A stretch of DNA of 38,817 bases from Candidatus Methylomirabilota bacterium (GTDB lineage: Bacteria > Methylomirabilota > Methylomirabilia > Rokubacteriales > CSP1-6). Position numbers and translations under genes: made by a program. Positions 6,890-15,341 of the stretch are shown piece by piece. The stretch is taken from contig DATFYA010000188.1 of assembly GCA_035315345.1 (NCBI GenBank), positions 1 to 38,817 on the forward strand, in the 5' to 3' direction. The notes under the pieces were generated by a model, which was not told where the DNA came from, did not search any database, and saw nothing but the letters and a program-made list of their open reading frames with translations. Positions within the stretch are counted from its first letter, which is position 1, and every line of letters starts with the position of its first letter.

Positions 6890-7695
6890 TGTCCGCTCCG
6901 GCCGACCCGCATTCCAAACCCGGCGCCCGCTTCGCGGGAAAGGTCGCGCTCATCACCGGCGCGGCCGGCGGCATCGGGCGGGCCGCCGCGGTGCGCTTCG
7001 CCTCGGAAGGAGCGCAGGTCGGCCTCGTGGACCTCTCGGCAGACGGGTTGCGGGAGACGCTGGCCGCGGCCGAGCAGGCGGGAGGCCGCGGCGTCACCGT
7101 GCAGGCCGACGTCACGCGCGCCGATGAGGTGGCGCGCTACGCGAGCACGGTCGCGGAGCGACTGGGCGGCGTCGACTGCTTCTTCAACAACGCGGGCATC
7201 CTCGGCGAGGTCCGCCGGCTGGTGGACTATCCCGAGGAGGTCTTCGACCGGGTGATGGCGGTCAACGTCAAGGGCGTCTGGCTCGGCATGAAGACGGTGG
7301 CGCCGCTGCTGCGGGCCCGCGGCGGCGGCGCGATCGTCAACACCGCGTCGATCGCGGGGCTGCACGGCTCGCGGGTTCCGCTGGTCGCCTACACCGCGAG
7401 CAAGCACGCGGTGGTGGGGCTGACGCGCACCGGGGCGCTCGAGCTGGCCCGCGACGGCATCCGCGTGAACGCGGTCTGCCCGAGCCCGATCGAGACCGCA
7501 ATGGTGCGGGCGCTCGAGGAGGCCGCGAGCCCCGCCAACCCCACCGGCTTCCACGACCGGATGGCGAGCACCATCCCGCTGCGGCGCTACGGCAGCCCCG
7601 ACGAGGTGGCCGCGCTGGTGGCGTTCCTCTGCAGCGCCGACGCCCGCTACATCACCGGCGGCATCTACCCGGTCGATGGCGGCGCCACCGCGTAG
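6889..7695 (+). CDS. SDR family NAD(P)-dependent oxidoreductase
   Basis: A 268-residue classical short-chain dehydrogenase. TGAAGGIG at 23-30 is the dinucleotide-binding glycine motif. D48 after the second strand favours NAD(H). NNAG is at 100-103, and the catalytic triad is S154, Y168, K172 (YTASK). The C-terminus ends with the usual GGIYPVDGG. Substrate cannot be assigned; relatives act on hydroxyacids, sugars or secondary alcohols. The ATG overlaps the TGA of ridA, so the two genes are translated from one message. The stop codon is followed at once by a large palindromic repeat. Confidence 0.92.
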   Translation: MSAPADPHSKPGARFAGKVALITGAAGGIGRAAAVRFASEGAQVGLVDLSADGLRETLAAAEQAGGRGVTVQADVTRADEVARYASTVAERLGGVDCFFNNAGILGEVRRLVDYPEEVFDRVMAVNVKGVWLGMKTVAPLLRARGGGAIVNTASIAGLHGSRVPLVAYTASKHAVVGLTRTGALELARDGIRVNAVCPSPIETAMVRALEEAASPANPTGFHDRMASTIPLRRYGSPDEVAALVAFLCSADARYITGGIYPVDGGATA

Positions 7696-7820
7696 CCGGC
7701 GGGCGATAAAGGCCCATCTGCATCGTTGGCGCCCTCGGCCGCACGCTCAACGTAGAGAGACTACGCTTCGCGTGCGGCCTTCGGGCGCCGCCTCGCAGCT
7801 GGACCTTTCTCGCCCGCCGG
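7696..7820. repeat. Large imperfect palindrome at a convergent junction
   Basis: About 50-base imperfect inverted repeats (outer ends CCGGCGGGCGA and TCGCCCGCCGG) surround a centre that contains the small stem CGTAG-AGAGA-CTACG. Several arm mismatches are present (for example ATAAAGGCC against AGAAAGGTC). The element starts directly after the SDR stop codon and ends 47 bases before the LLM stop codon. It is unrelated in sequence to the GGGGTCAGG family. It could act as a two-way transcription barrier, or be a MITE or REP of another family. Confidence 0.8.
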
Positions 7821-7867
7821 CAGAGCTCTCACCCGGACCGGCTAGCCGCGCGGTGGCGGGCGCGGGG

Positions 7868-8995
7868 TCAGGAGCCGAGGAGCGAGACGCCCGTCTTCTC
7901 GGGCGCCGGGGTCGCCGTCGGCGCGGCGGCGGCCACGTGCGACTTCAGCGCCGGCATGACCTCGCGGGCGAAGTGCCGCATGTTCTGCTCGGCGTCCTCG
8001 TAGGGCATGCCCGCGTAGCTGAACACGCCCACGTAGTGGCTGTTGCCGGTGCGAGCGTGGATGTCGAGGATCTTCTCGTAACACTGCTCGGGCGTGCCCC
8101 ACACCTGCAGGTTCATGAAGTAGTCGATGACGGTGTCGGTACCGTACTGGTGGATCTTCTCCGCCATCTTGCCGTAGTACTCGTAGCCCTTGGTGTGGGC
8201 GAGGTGGTCACCCTGGAACTGGTAGTGATCGAGCACCGTCTGGTAGTAGCCGCCGATGTAGCGCCGGGCCATCGCCTCGGCCCGGTCGGCGCTCGCGTCG
8301 CAGAAGGTCCAGCCCGCCGAGACCGGCGGTGGCGCGTCGGCGTGGTTGACCTGGCGGTAGACCTCGCGGTAGGCGTCCAGCTCCCGCGCCACTTCCTTCC
8401 ACGGCTTCTGCGGGATGATCAGGATGCCCACGCCCAGCTCGGCCATGATGCGCACCGACTCGGGCGAGACCGCGGCCGCGTAGGTGCGCCCGCGGAAGGA
8501 CTTGAACGGGGCGGGTCGGATGGCCGCTCGCGGCTGCTTGACGAAGGCGCCGTCGTACTCGCAGTAGCCGCTCTCGAGCCCACGCAGCAGCATCTCGGCG
8601 GCCTCGACGAAGCGCGGCCGCGACTCGTCCATCGAGAGGCGGAAGCCGTCGAACTCCACCTTGCCCGCGCCCCGGCCGAGCCCGAGGATCAGGCGGCCGC
8701 CCGACAGATTGTCGAGCATGGCGACCTCCTCGGCCACGCGCATCGGATCGTGCCAGGGCAGGACGACGACCATGGAGCCGAGCTGGGCGGTACGGGTGCG
8801 GCCGGCCATGTAGGAGAGGAACTGCAGCACGTCGGGGCACATCGTGTAGTCGGTGAAGTGATGCTCGACGCCCCAGACCGACTGGTAGCCGAGCGGCTCG
8901 GCCAGCTCCGCGAGCCGCAGCTCGTTCAGATAGACGTCTCGATCGCTCCGCGCCTTGCTCGGATTCTGGAATACCGCGGCCATCCCGACGTGCAT
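7868..8995 (-). CDS. LLM class flavin-dependent oxidoreductase
   Basis: A 375-residue bacterial luciferase-like monooxygenase-fold protein. It begins MHVGMAAVFQNP, then EHHFTDYTMCPDVLQFLSYM, the (H)HF region near the flavin in alkanal monooxygenase-type members. The signature RVAEEVAMLDNLSGGRLILGLGRG spans roughly residues 87-110. Reduced FMN or F420 is the likely cofactor, and the substrate is unknown. The ATG at 8995 is chosen because GAGGGGG precedes it and the family consensus starts here; a longer frame upstream reads through the promoter. Expression is probably controlled through the palindrome at 9000-9034. Confidence 0.9.
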   Translation of the reverse strand: MHVGMAAVFQNPSKARSDRDVYLNELRLAELAEPLGYQSVWGVEHHFTDYTMCPDVLQFLSYMAGRTRTAQLGSMVVVLPWHDPMRVAEEVAMLDNLSGGRLILGLGRGAGKVEFDGFRLSMDESRPRFVEAAEMLLRGLESGYCEYDGAFVKQPRAAIRPAPFKSFRGRTYAAAVSPESVRIMAELGVGILIIPQKPWKEVARELDAYREVYRQVNHADAPPPVSAGWTFCDASADRAEAMARRYIGGYYQTVLDHYQFQGDHLAHTKGYEYYGKMAEKIHQYGTDTVIDYFMNLQVWGTPEQCYEKILDIHARTGNSHYVGVFSYAGMPYEDAEQNMRHFAREVMPALKSHVAAAAPTATPAPEKTGVSLLGS

Positions 8996-8999
8996 GTGG

Positions 9000-9034
9000 G
9001 TTCCCCCTCGCGGGGATGGTACGCGAGGGGGAAC
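9000..9034. promoter_or_regulatory. Operator-like palindrome over the LLM promoter
   Basis: Perfect 13-base inverted repeats, GTTCCCCCTCGCG (9000-9012) and its complement (9022-9034), enclose nine bases that contain the -10 hexamer. The right arm on the transcript side also holds the GAGGGGG ribosome-binding site. The placement suggests a repressor operator. If transcription starts upstream, the same bases would form a hairpin that hides the ribosome-binding site. Confidence 0.7.
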
Positions 9035-9045
9035 CGGGCCAGCAA
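9016..9045 (-). promoter_or_regulatory. Sigma-70-type promoter of the LLM gene
   Basis: Minus strand: TTGCTG (9045-9040), an 18-base spacer, then TACCAT (9021-9016). The start point would fall near 9009, inside the palindrome, giving a leader of about 14 bases with GAGGGGG before the ATG. Confidence 0.55.
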
Positions 9046-9050
9046 GCCGG

Positions 9051-9401
9051 TCAGGCGACGCGACGCAGGGGCCTCGCGGGCGCGGGCGCTTCCGCACCGC
9101 GCCGGACCACGAGCTCGTACCCGCGCGGGACGCGGGCCATCAGCACCGGCCAGACGTCCTCGAGCATCCACTCCCAGCCGCCCGGCACGGACACCACGAC
9201 CTGGCCCAGCGACCAGACCCCGCGCGGCGTGACCTGCACGGAGACGAACGACTCGCCGCCCAGCTTGCGGTCGACCAGGGACTGCACGTAGGCGCGCGTC
9301 GACAGCGCCTTCGCCTCGCTGCGGTCGCGGAGCACCCGCCAGGCGAGAGGTCCCACCACCAGCAGCAACCCGATCCCCGTCGCGACAAGAACATCGATCA
9401 T
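9051..9401 (-). CDS. Hypothetical single-pass membrane protein
   Basis: A 116-residue protein. Residues 4-24 (VLVATGIGLLLVVGPLAWRVL) form one membrane helix. The soluble part begins with a basic stretch (RDRSEAKALSTRAYVQ), has a central segment rich in Val, Gly and Trp (VWSLGQVVVSVPGGWEWMLEDVW), and ends with a proline-rich basic tail. I recognise no family. GGAAGGAG precedes the ATG at 9401. It is divergent from the universal stress protein gene and ends 50 bases upstream of the LLM start, so the LLM promoter lies just past its stop codon. The clean start site and ordinary codon use support a real gene. Confidence 0.65.
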   Translation of the reverse strand: MIDVLVATGIGLLLVVGPLAWRVLRDRSEAKALSTRAYVQSLVDRKLGGESFVSVQVTPRGVWSLGQVVVSVPGGWEWMLEDVWPVLMARVPRGYELVVRRGAEAPAPARPLRRVA

Positions 9402-9528
9402 GGCGCTCTCCTTCCGTGCTTGAGATGCGGGAGGCGCCTCGAGGGATTCTTCATCTTTCCGACATAGAAGACCGGAATCGATTCGCCCCACCGCGGCGTC
9501 CAAAGAGCCGATGAGGAGGAATCAACCC

Positions 9529-9969
9529 ATGACGGCAAAACGCATTCTCGTACCTCTCGATGGTCGTGAGTCGAGCGAGGCCGCGGCGGCGCTGGCCGCC
9601 GACCTGGCCCGCAGCAGCGGCGGCACCGTTCGCCTGCTGCAGGTCCATCCCGTGCCCGCGCAGCGGATGGGCACCTTCGGTCGGGTGGTGGCCTACGCCG
9701 ACCAGGAGATGGCACGCCTGACCGGCGAAGGGCGGGACTATCTCGAGAGTGTGGAGGCGCGGCTCGGGTCGGTTCCCGTCGAGATGGTCGTGCGGTTCGG
9801 CGACCCCCGGGAGGAGATCCTCACCGAGGCGGAGGCGTTCGACGCCGATCTGATCGTCGTCACCGCGCCCCGTCGCACCGGATGGCTGTCGCGCCTCGGC
9901 CGGGGCGGCATCGGCGAGCGTCTGCTGCACGACTCCACGGTTCCCGTCGTCGTCGTGCGCGCCGCCTGA
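9529..9969 (+). CDS. Universal stress protein (UspA family), variant nucleotide motif
   Basis: A 146-residue UspA-fold protein: KRILVPLDGRESSEAAAALAADLA is the typical first strand and helix, and DADLIVVTAPRRTGWLSRLG then STVPVVVVRAA the typical end. In ATP-binding members the loop after the fourth strand reads G-x2-G-x9-G-S/T. Here the glycines are replaced (T112-A-P-R), and the GS pair is GG, so this copy may not bind ATP in the usual way. USP proteins act in the cytoplasm in stress survival. GAGGAGGA lies ten bases before the ATG at 9529. Confidence 0.88.
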   Translation: MTAKRILVPLDGRESSEAAAALAADLARSSGGTVRLLQVHPVPAQRMGTFGRVVAYADQEMARLTGEGRDYLESVEARLGSVPVEMVVRFGDPREEILTEAEAFDADLIVVTAPRRTGWLSRLGRGGIGERLLHDSTVPVVVVRAA

Positions 9970-9981
9970 CCCGAACCGGAT

Positions 9982-10536
9982 CTAGTCGTAGAGCCGGCCG
10001 CGCTGCAGCTTCCGATGGCAGTGGAAGAGCGTGTACTCGATCGTGCGCGCGGAGACGCCCAGCGCGAGGGCGTGCCCGCGTAGCCGTTTCAGGTACTGCT
10101 CCCACTGCGCGACCGTGAACGCCCGCCCGCGCGGGTTGCCCGCCACCGACCGAATGCGGAACAGCAGCTGCCAGCAGCGGACGTCGAGCACGCCGTAGCG
10201 GCGCGGATCGATCAGGGTCAAGATCGCGGACGCGGTGGCCACGCTCACCCCGAGCAGCGCGGTGAGGTGCTCGATGCGCTCCCGTTCGCTCCGAGCGGCC
10301 AGCGCGGCGGTGGAGGCCCGACGGATCCGAGCCGCCGTGTTCCGCTCGTAGTGACGACGCGCGCGGGGACTCTTCCACCGGCACATCGCCAGGAACTCGG
10401 CGCGGGTGAAGCGCCCGCGCGTCTTGATCGGCGCGAGCCGTCGCACCAGCGCGGCGGTCGGCGGATGCTCCTCGGTGACGAGCTCGCGGCGCAGCAGCAC
10501 GCGCAGGCTGCGGTACGGCACGCGCTTCAACGGCAT
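9982..10536 (-). CDS. HhH-GPD-like small protein, uncharacterised
   Basis: A 184-residue basic protein. Residues 95-109 (LGVSVATASAILTLI) read as a helix-hairpin-helix, and 115-119 (GVLDV) place D118 where the catalytic Asp of MutY/Nth-type glycosylases sits (ILDGN in MutY). No iron-sulfur cysteine cluster and no catalytic lysine of the bifunctional type are visible. The protein is shorter than usual HhH-GPD enzymes (about 210-350). The N-terminal half is rich in Arg and could bind DNA. A monofunctional base glycosylase or a structural DNA-binding protein are both possible. GGAGG lies upstream of the ATG at 10536. The gene is convergent with the universal stress protein gene and divergent from the hydroxyacid oxidase. 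Confidence 0.62.
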   Translation of the reverse strand: MPLKRVPYRSLRVLLRRELVTEEHPPTAALVRRLAPIKTRGRFTRAEFLAMCRWKSPRARRHYERNTAARIRRASTAALAARSERERIEHLTALLGVSVATASAILTLIDPRRYGVLDVRCWQLLFRIRSVAGNPRGRAFTVAQWEQYLKRLRGHALALGVSARTIEYTLFHCHRKLQRGRLYD

Positions 10537-10554
10537 CGGTCGCCCTCGCCTCCG

Positions 10555-10583
10555 TTGCGTTGCCGGTGGGGAAGCCGTATGGT
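10555..10583 (+). promoter_or_regulatory. Promoter of the hydroxyacid oxidase gene
   Basis: TTGCGT (10555-10560), a 17-base spacer and TATGGT (10578-10583). The -10 ends seven bases before the ATG at 10591, so the transcript would be leaderless or nearly so. No Shine-Dalgarno sequence is present. Confidence 0.55.
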
Positions 10584-10590
10584 ACCGCCC

Positions 10591-11625
10591 ATGATCGAGC
10601 CCTTCGTGACCTTGCCCGAGATCCACCGCGCCGCCCGGGCGCGCCTGCCGCGCACGTCGTACAACTTCGGCGCGGGCGGCACCGAGACCGAGACCACCCT
10701 GCGCCGCAACCGCCGCGCGCTTCGGCGGCTCGCGATCCGCCAGGACATCCTCGTGGACGTCCGCCAGATCGACCTGACCACGTCACTGCTCGGCGTGCCG
10801 CTGTCGTGGCCGGTGGTGATCGCCCCGATGGGCGGCCTCGTGCTGTTCCATCCCGAAGGCGACGCGGAGATGGCGCGGGGCGCCGCGAAGGGCGACACCC
10901 TGCAATTCCTGAGCGGGGCCACCGGCTGGTCGGTGGAAGCGGTGGCGGCGGCGAGTCCCGGGCTCAAGATGTTCCAGCTCTATCACATGGGCGACCGCGC
11001 GTGGGTCGCCGACCTGCTGGCCCGCGTCGAGGCCGCCGGCTATCTCTGCGTCTGCCTCACGGTGGACGTGCAGGTGTACAGCCGGCGCGAGCGCGACATC
11101 GCGGCGCGCTTCACCCCGCGCGAGGCCATGCTCAAGGCTCCGAATCCGCGGCCGCCCGATCCCGACTACCCGGCGCGCCTCACCTGGGCCGACGTGGATT
11201 GGCTGCGCAAGACCACCCGCCTGCCCATCGGGCTCAAGGGCATCATGACCGTCCGCGACGCCAAGCGCGCGGTCGAGGCCGGCGTCGAGCTGATCTGGGT
11301 CTCGAACCACGGCGGCCGTCAGCTCGACGCGACCCAGGCCAGCATCGACGCGCTGCCCGCGGTGCGCGACGCGGTCGGCGACGCGGCCAGCGTCGTCATC
11401 GACGGCGGCTTCGCACGTGGCACCGACGTGATCAAGGGCGTCGCGTGGGGCGCCGACGCGGTGGCGATCGGTCGCGCCGCGCTCTGGGGGCTCGCCGCCG
11501 ACGGCGCGAACGGGGTGGCCTGCACCATGGACATCCTGCGGCGCGAGCTGCGCACGTCCATGGCGCTGGCCGGCCAGACGAGCATCCGTGGGCTCACCCC
11601 CGACGTGGTCTTCCGCGTGGACTGA
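10591..11625 (+). CDS. FMN-dependent alpha-hydroxy acid oxidase/dehydrogenase
   Basis: A 344-residue TIM-barrel flavoenzyme of the glycolate oxidase / lactate monooxygenase / L-lactate dehydrogenase family. The active-site set is complete: Y24, Y131 (FQLYH), D159 (LTVD), R167 (RRERD), K216 (GLKGI), H240 and R243 (SNHGGRQLD). It oxidises an L-2-hydroxyacid to the 2-oxo acid with FMN, passing electrons to oxygen or an acceptor. The segment between R167 and about residue 198 is short compared with membrane-bound LldD, so a soluble enzyme is likely. The ATG at 10591 is favoured; an in-frame ATG four codons upstream (10579) falls in the -10 hexamer. Substrate is not predictable. Confidence 0.92.
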   Translation: MIEPFVTLPEIHRAARARLPRTSYNFGAGGTETETTLRRNRRALRRLAIRQDILVDVRQIDLTTSLLGVPLSWPVVIAPMGGLVLFHPEGDAEMARGAAKGDTLQFLSGATGWSVEAVAAASPGLKMFQLYHMGDRAWVADLLARVEAAGYLCVCLTVDVQVYSRRERDIAARFTPREAMLKAPNPRPPDPDYPARLTWADVDWLRKTTRLPIGLKGIMTVRDAKRAVEAGVELIWVSNHGGRQLDATQASIDALPAVRDAVGDAASVVIDGGFARGTDVIKGVAWGADAVAIGRAALWGLAADGANGVACTMDILRRELRTSMALAGQTSIRGLTPDVVFRVD

Positions 11626-11725
11626 GGCGGTCGACGCGGGCTACTCAAGCCCCGCGCCCTCGAGCTCGCAGTGGCCGCCGAGCGTGTCGTCGGGGCGCCA
11701 CCAGCCCCCGCGCAGGGCGCAGAGT

Positions 11726-11812
11726 GGGGTCAGGTCTTACATTGCGACATTTCGTCGCGCGCGCCGATGTCGTCTGATGCGGCGAAAATGTCGCAATGTA
11801 AGACCTGACCCC
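11726..11812. repeat. REP-like palindromic element, copy 2
   Basis: Perfect 27-base inverted repeats (11726-11752 and 11786-11812) with a 33-base centre. The outer 13 bases (GGGGTCAGGTCTT) are identical to copy 1; the arms differ from copy 1 at two inner bases. It again lies between convergent genes, 100 bases after the hydroxyacid oxidase stop and 12 bases before the NIPSNAP stop. Confidence 0.9.
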
Positions 11813-11824
11813 TTCGCCGCATCG

Positions 11825-12151
11825 CTACTGCATCGGCGAGTAGGCGGTCGGCCTCAGGATCTGGGCGGTGAGCCGGCGCACCAGCGGGCCGTTCTTCTCG
11901 GTCTCCGCGAACCTGGCGAGCCGGTCCTTGTCCGCGAAGAAGCCGCCCCATTTCTTCTCGCGGTCCGCGAGACTGTCGTAGGCGAGGATGTAGATGAGCT
12001 GGTCCGACGAGCCGCCGAGCTCGTTGGTCCAGAAGCCGACGACCTGGATGTCGTGCTTCTTGAAGAAGTCCATCGTGATCTCGGCGAAGCGCCGGTTCAG
12101 GTCGGGCAGCCGGCCGGGCATGGCATGATAGGTGCGGAGCTCGTACAGCAT
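11825..12151 (-). CDS. NIPSNAP family protein
   Basis: A 108-residue ferredoxin-like alpha/beta-barrel protein: MLYELRTYHAMPGRLPDLNRRF at the start and VVGFWTNELGGSSDQLIYILAYDS in the middle are typical of the NIPSNAP family, followed by the conserved R-x-x-x-W helix (DREKKWGGFFAD). The bacterial members have no proven reaction; they are often found next to catabolic genes and may be small dimeric enzymes or binding proteins. CCAGGAGGG precedes the ATG at 12151, and a good sigma-70 promoter lies upstream, so it is transcribed alone. Confidence 0.87.
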   Translation of the reverse strand: MLYELRTYHAMPGRLPDLNRRFAEITMDFFKKHDIQVVGFWTNELGGSSDQLIYILAYDSLADREKKWGGFFADKDRLARFAETEKNGPLVRRLTAQILRPTAYSPMQ

Positions 12152-12192
12152 GGAGACCCTCCTGGCGGCGCGGTGTGTGATGTCTGGGCGCG

Positions 12193-12221
12193 ACTCTAGG
12201 CACGCCGCGCGCACGTGTCAA
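12193..12221 (-). promoter_or_regulatory. Sigma-70 promoter of the NIPSNAP gene
   Basis: Minus strand: perfect TTGACA (12221-12216), a 17-base spacer and TAGAGT (12198-12193). The start point near 12186 gives a leader of about 35 bases. The -35 overlaps the GTG start of the divergent DUF1499 gene. Confidence 0.72.
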
Positions 12222-12988
12222 GCCACGTGAGCGGTCGACTCGCCCGCGTCGCCTCCCTCGTCGTCCACGTCGGGCTCGCCCTGACCGTGCTCGGCGCGCT
12301 CGCGCTGCTGCTCGCAGGACTCGGCAGCCGCTGGGACTGGTGGGACTTCCGGACCGGCTTCGTGATCTTCCGCTTCACCTTGTACGCCGGGCTGCTCGTC
12401 ATCGTGGTCGTGCTGATCGGCCTCGTGCTCGCGTGCCTGGACCGCACCGGCCGCACGATGCTGCTCTCGCTGGTGTCGGTGGTGCTGCTCGTCGCGGTCG
12501 CGGCGGTGCCGGTCAGCCACCTGCGCGGCGCCGGCCGCGTGCCGCCGATCCACGACATCACCACCGATCCCGACGACCCGCCCCGGTTCGTCGCGGTGCT
12601 GCCGCTGCGCCGGAACGCGCCGAACTCCGCGGACCACGCGGGCCCCGCGCTGGCCGCCCAGCAGCGGGCCGGCTATCCGGACCTCGCGCCCGCCCGCTTC
12701 GCCGCGCCGCCCGCGGTCGTGCTGGAGCGCGCCAGGCAGGTGGCCCGCGACCTCGGCTGGGCCGTCGTGGCGACCGCGCCCGCCGAGGGACGGCTCGAGG
12801 CGACGGATCGGACGCGCTGGTTCGGGTTCCGCGACGACGTGGTGGTGCGGGTGAGGCCCGACGGCGCGGGCAGCCGGGTGGACGTCCGGTCGGTCTCGCG
12901 GGTGGGCCGGAGCGACCTCGGCACCAACGCCCGCCGGATCGAGCGCTTCCTCACCGCCCTTCGGAGCGCGCTGGCCGCGTCCCGCTGA
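12215..12988 (+). CDS. DUF1499 domain membrane protein
   Basis: A 257-residue protein with three membrane helices (about 12-36, 49-74, 81-101). PPIHDITTDPDDPPRF at 110-124 marks the start of the DUF1499 domain, which includes the later ALERARQVARDLGW-type helix and VRVRPDGAGSRVDVRSVSRVG strand pair. Similar proteins carry the soluble domain on the outer face of the cytoplasmic membrane; the function is unknown. Two GTG codons could start it (12215 and 12227); neither has a strong Shine-Dalgarno sequence. The reading frame is convergent with the mandelate-racemase-type gene. Confidence 0.85.
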   Translation: MSSHVSGRLARVASLVVHVGLALTVLGALALLLAGLGSRWDWWDFRTGFVIFRFTLYAGLLVIVVVLIGLVLACLDRTGRTMLLSLVSVVLLVAVAAVPVSHLRGAGRVPPIHDITTDPDDPPRFVAVLPLRRNAPNSADHAGPALAAQQRAGYPDLAPARFAAPPAVVLERARQVARDLGWAVVATAPAEGRLEATDRTRWFGFRDDVVVRVRPDGAGSRVDVRSVSRVGRSDLGTNARRIERFLTALRSALAASR

Positions 12989-13013
12989 GGCCGTCGCGGC
13001 GCGACTCGGCCGG

Positions 13014-14180
13014 TCAGGAGCGCACCGCGACGCGCTCCACGAAGTCCCGCTTGAGGGTGAGCCCGAGCCCGGGACCGGTCGGGGCGAGCACGTGGCCGTC
13101 CTCGAAGGCCACCGCCTCCTCGACCAGATCGTTCAGCAGCGGGTTGTGCCCGCGCGAGAACTCCAGCAGGTTCACGCACGGCGTGGCGATGGCCAGGTGC
13201 AGGCCCGCCGCGAAGAGGATGGCCGAGCCCCACAGGTGGGGCGCCACCGTCAGATCGTGGGCCGCCGCGAGCGCGGCGATGCGCTGCGTCTCGGTGATGC
13301 CGCCCGCGATGGCCACGTCGGGCTGGCAGATGTCCACCGCCCGCGCCGCGATCATGTCGCGAAAGGCGAAGCGCGTCTGCTCGCTCTCGCCCGCCGCGAT
13401 CGGGATGTCGGTGGACGCGCGCACCTCGGCCTGCCCCGCCAGGTTCTCCGCCGACACCGGCTCCTCGAGCCATCCCAGATCGCAGTCCTCGACTTTTCGG
13501 GCGAAGCGCTGGGCGTCGCGCACGCTCCACGTTCCGTGGGCGTCGACCATGATGCCCACCTCGGGGCCCAGGGTCTCGCGCACCTCGCGCACGCGGGCCG
13601 CCGAGTCGTCCACGCTCTTGTCTTGAAGTCCCACCCGCAGCTTCACCGCGCGGTGGCCGCGCTCGACGTACTGGATCATCTGCTTGCCGATCGCGCCCAC
13701 CGGCGCCCAGCCTCCGCTCGCGTAGGCGGGCACCCGGTCGCGATAACGCCCGCCGAGCAGTCGCCAGACCGGCTGGCCGGCCGAGCGCCCCAGCAAATCC
13801 CAGCACGCGATGTCGATGCCGCTGATCGCGCTCATCGCGAGCCCGCGGCGGCCGATGGTGGGGAACGTGCGCCCCTCGCGCGTGGCGTAGCGGGCGCGCG
13901 TGCCGTTGTAGAGCGTCTCCCAGATCGCGGTGACGTCGCGCGGATCGCGCCCGATCAGGGCCGGCCCCATCTCCTCGCGGATGAGCGTCACCATCGCCGC
14001 GTAGTGGCCCAGGTTGCCCACCGCGGCCTTCGCCTCGCCCAGGCCGGTGAGCCCGGCGTCGGTCTCGATCTCCACCAGGCACATGTTGAAGGTGTCGTTG
14101 CGGCCGAAGTCGCTGACGTGGGCGTGCTCGGCGGGAATGGGCGCGCGGAGCCAGGTGGCGCGGACGGCGGTGATCTTCAT
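13014..14180 (-). CDS. Enolase superfamily enzyme, mandelate racemase subgroup
   Basis: A 388-residue enzyme with the N-terminal capping domain (MKITAVRATWLRAPIP) and a TIM barrel. The barrel carries K180-x-R182 (VKLRVG), metal ligands D213 (MVDAHGTW), E239 (WLEEP) and E265 (AAGESE), and the general base H315 (APHLWGSA). K-x-R instead of K-x-K and the distal His place it in the mandelate racemase group, whose bacterial members mostly dehydrate acid sugars or epimerise hydroxyacids. GAAGGAG precedes the ATG at 14180. It follows murB by 23 bases but is probably functionally separate. Substrate cannot be named from sequence. Confidence 0.92.
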   Translation of the reverse strand: MKITAVRATWLRAPIPAEHAHVSDFGRNDTFNMCLVEIETDAGLTGLGEAKAAVGNLGHYAAMVTLIREEMGPALIGRDPRDVTAIWETLYNGTRARYATREGRTFPTIGRRGLAMSAISGIDIACWDLLGRSAGQPVWRLLGGRYRDRVPAYASGGWAPVGAIGKQMIQYVERGHRAVKLRVGLQDKSVDDSAARVREVRETLGPEVGIMVDAHGTWSVRDAQRFARKVEDCDLGWLEEPVSAENLAGQAEVRASTDIPIAAGESEQTRFAFRDMIAARAVDICQPDVAIAGGITETQRIAALAAAHDLTVAPHLWGSAILFAAGLHLAIATPCVNLLEFSRGHNPLLNDLVEEAVAFEDGHVLAPTGPGLGLTLKRDFVERVAVRS

Positions 14181-14203
14181 GGGCTCTCCTTCGCAGGCGA
14201 TGG

Positions 14204-15262
<1,059 letters not shown>

Positions 15263-15287
15263 GGCGGAAACATCTTACCCCTCACCC

Positions 15288-15318
15288 TGCCCTCTCCCCT
15301 GAGGGGAGAGAGGGGGCA
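15288..15318. terminator. CT/GA-rich hairpin between chromate transporter and murB
   Basis: CTCTCCCC pairs with GGGGAGAG around a short centre, inside a longer TGCCC...GGGCA frame. The neighbourhood (CCCTCACCCTGCC) repeats in part after the molybdopterin gene at 19139-19180. No T-tract follows on either strand, so it may be a repeat or a Rho-assisted stop signal and not an intrinsic terminator. Confidence 0.5.
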
Positions 15319-15341
15319 GACTACGCCCAGCGGCAAGCGGG

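Noticed and set aside
15278-15320. Intrinsic terminator call for the CT/GA-rich hairpin
   Set aside because: No run of T follows the stem on either strand, so it is listed as a low-confidence terminator or repeat only.
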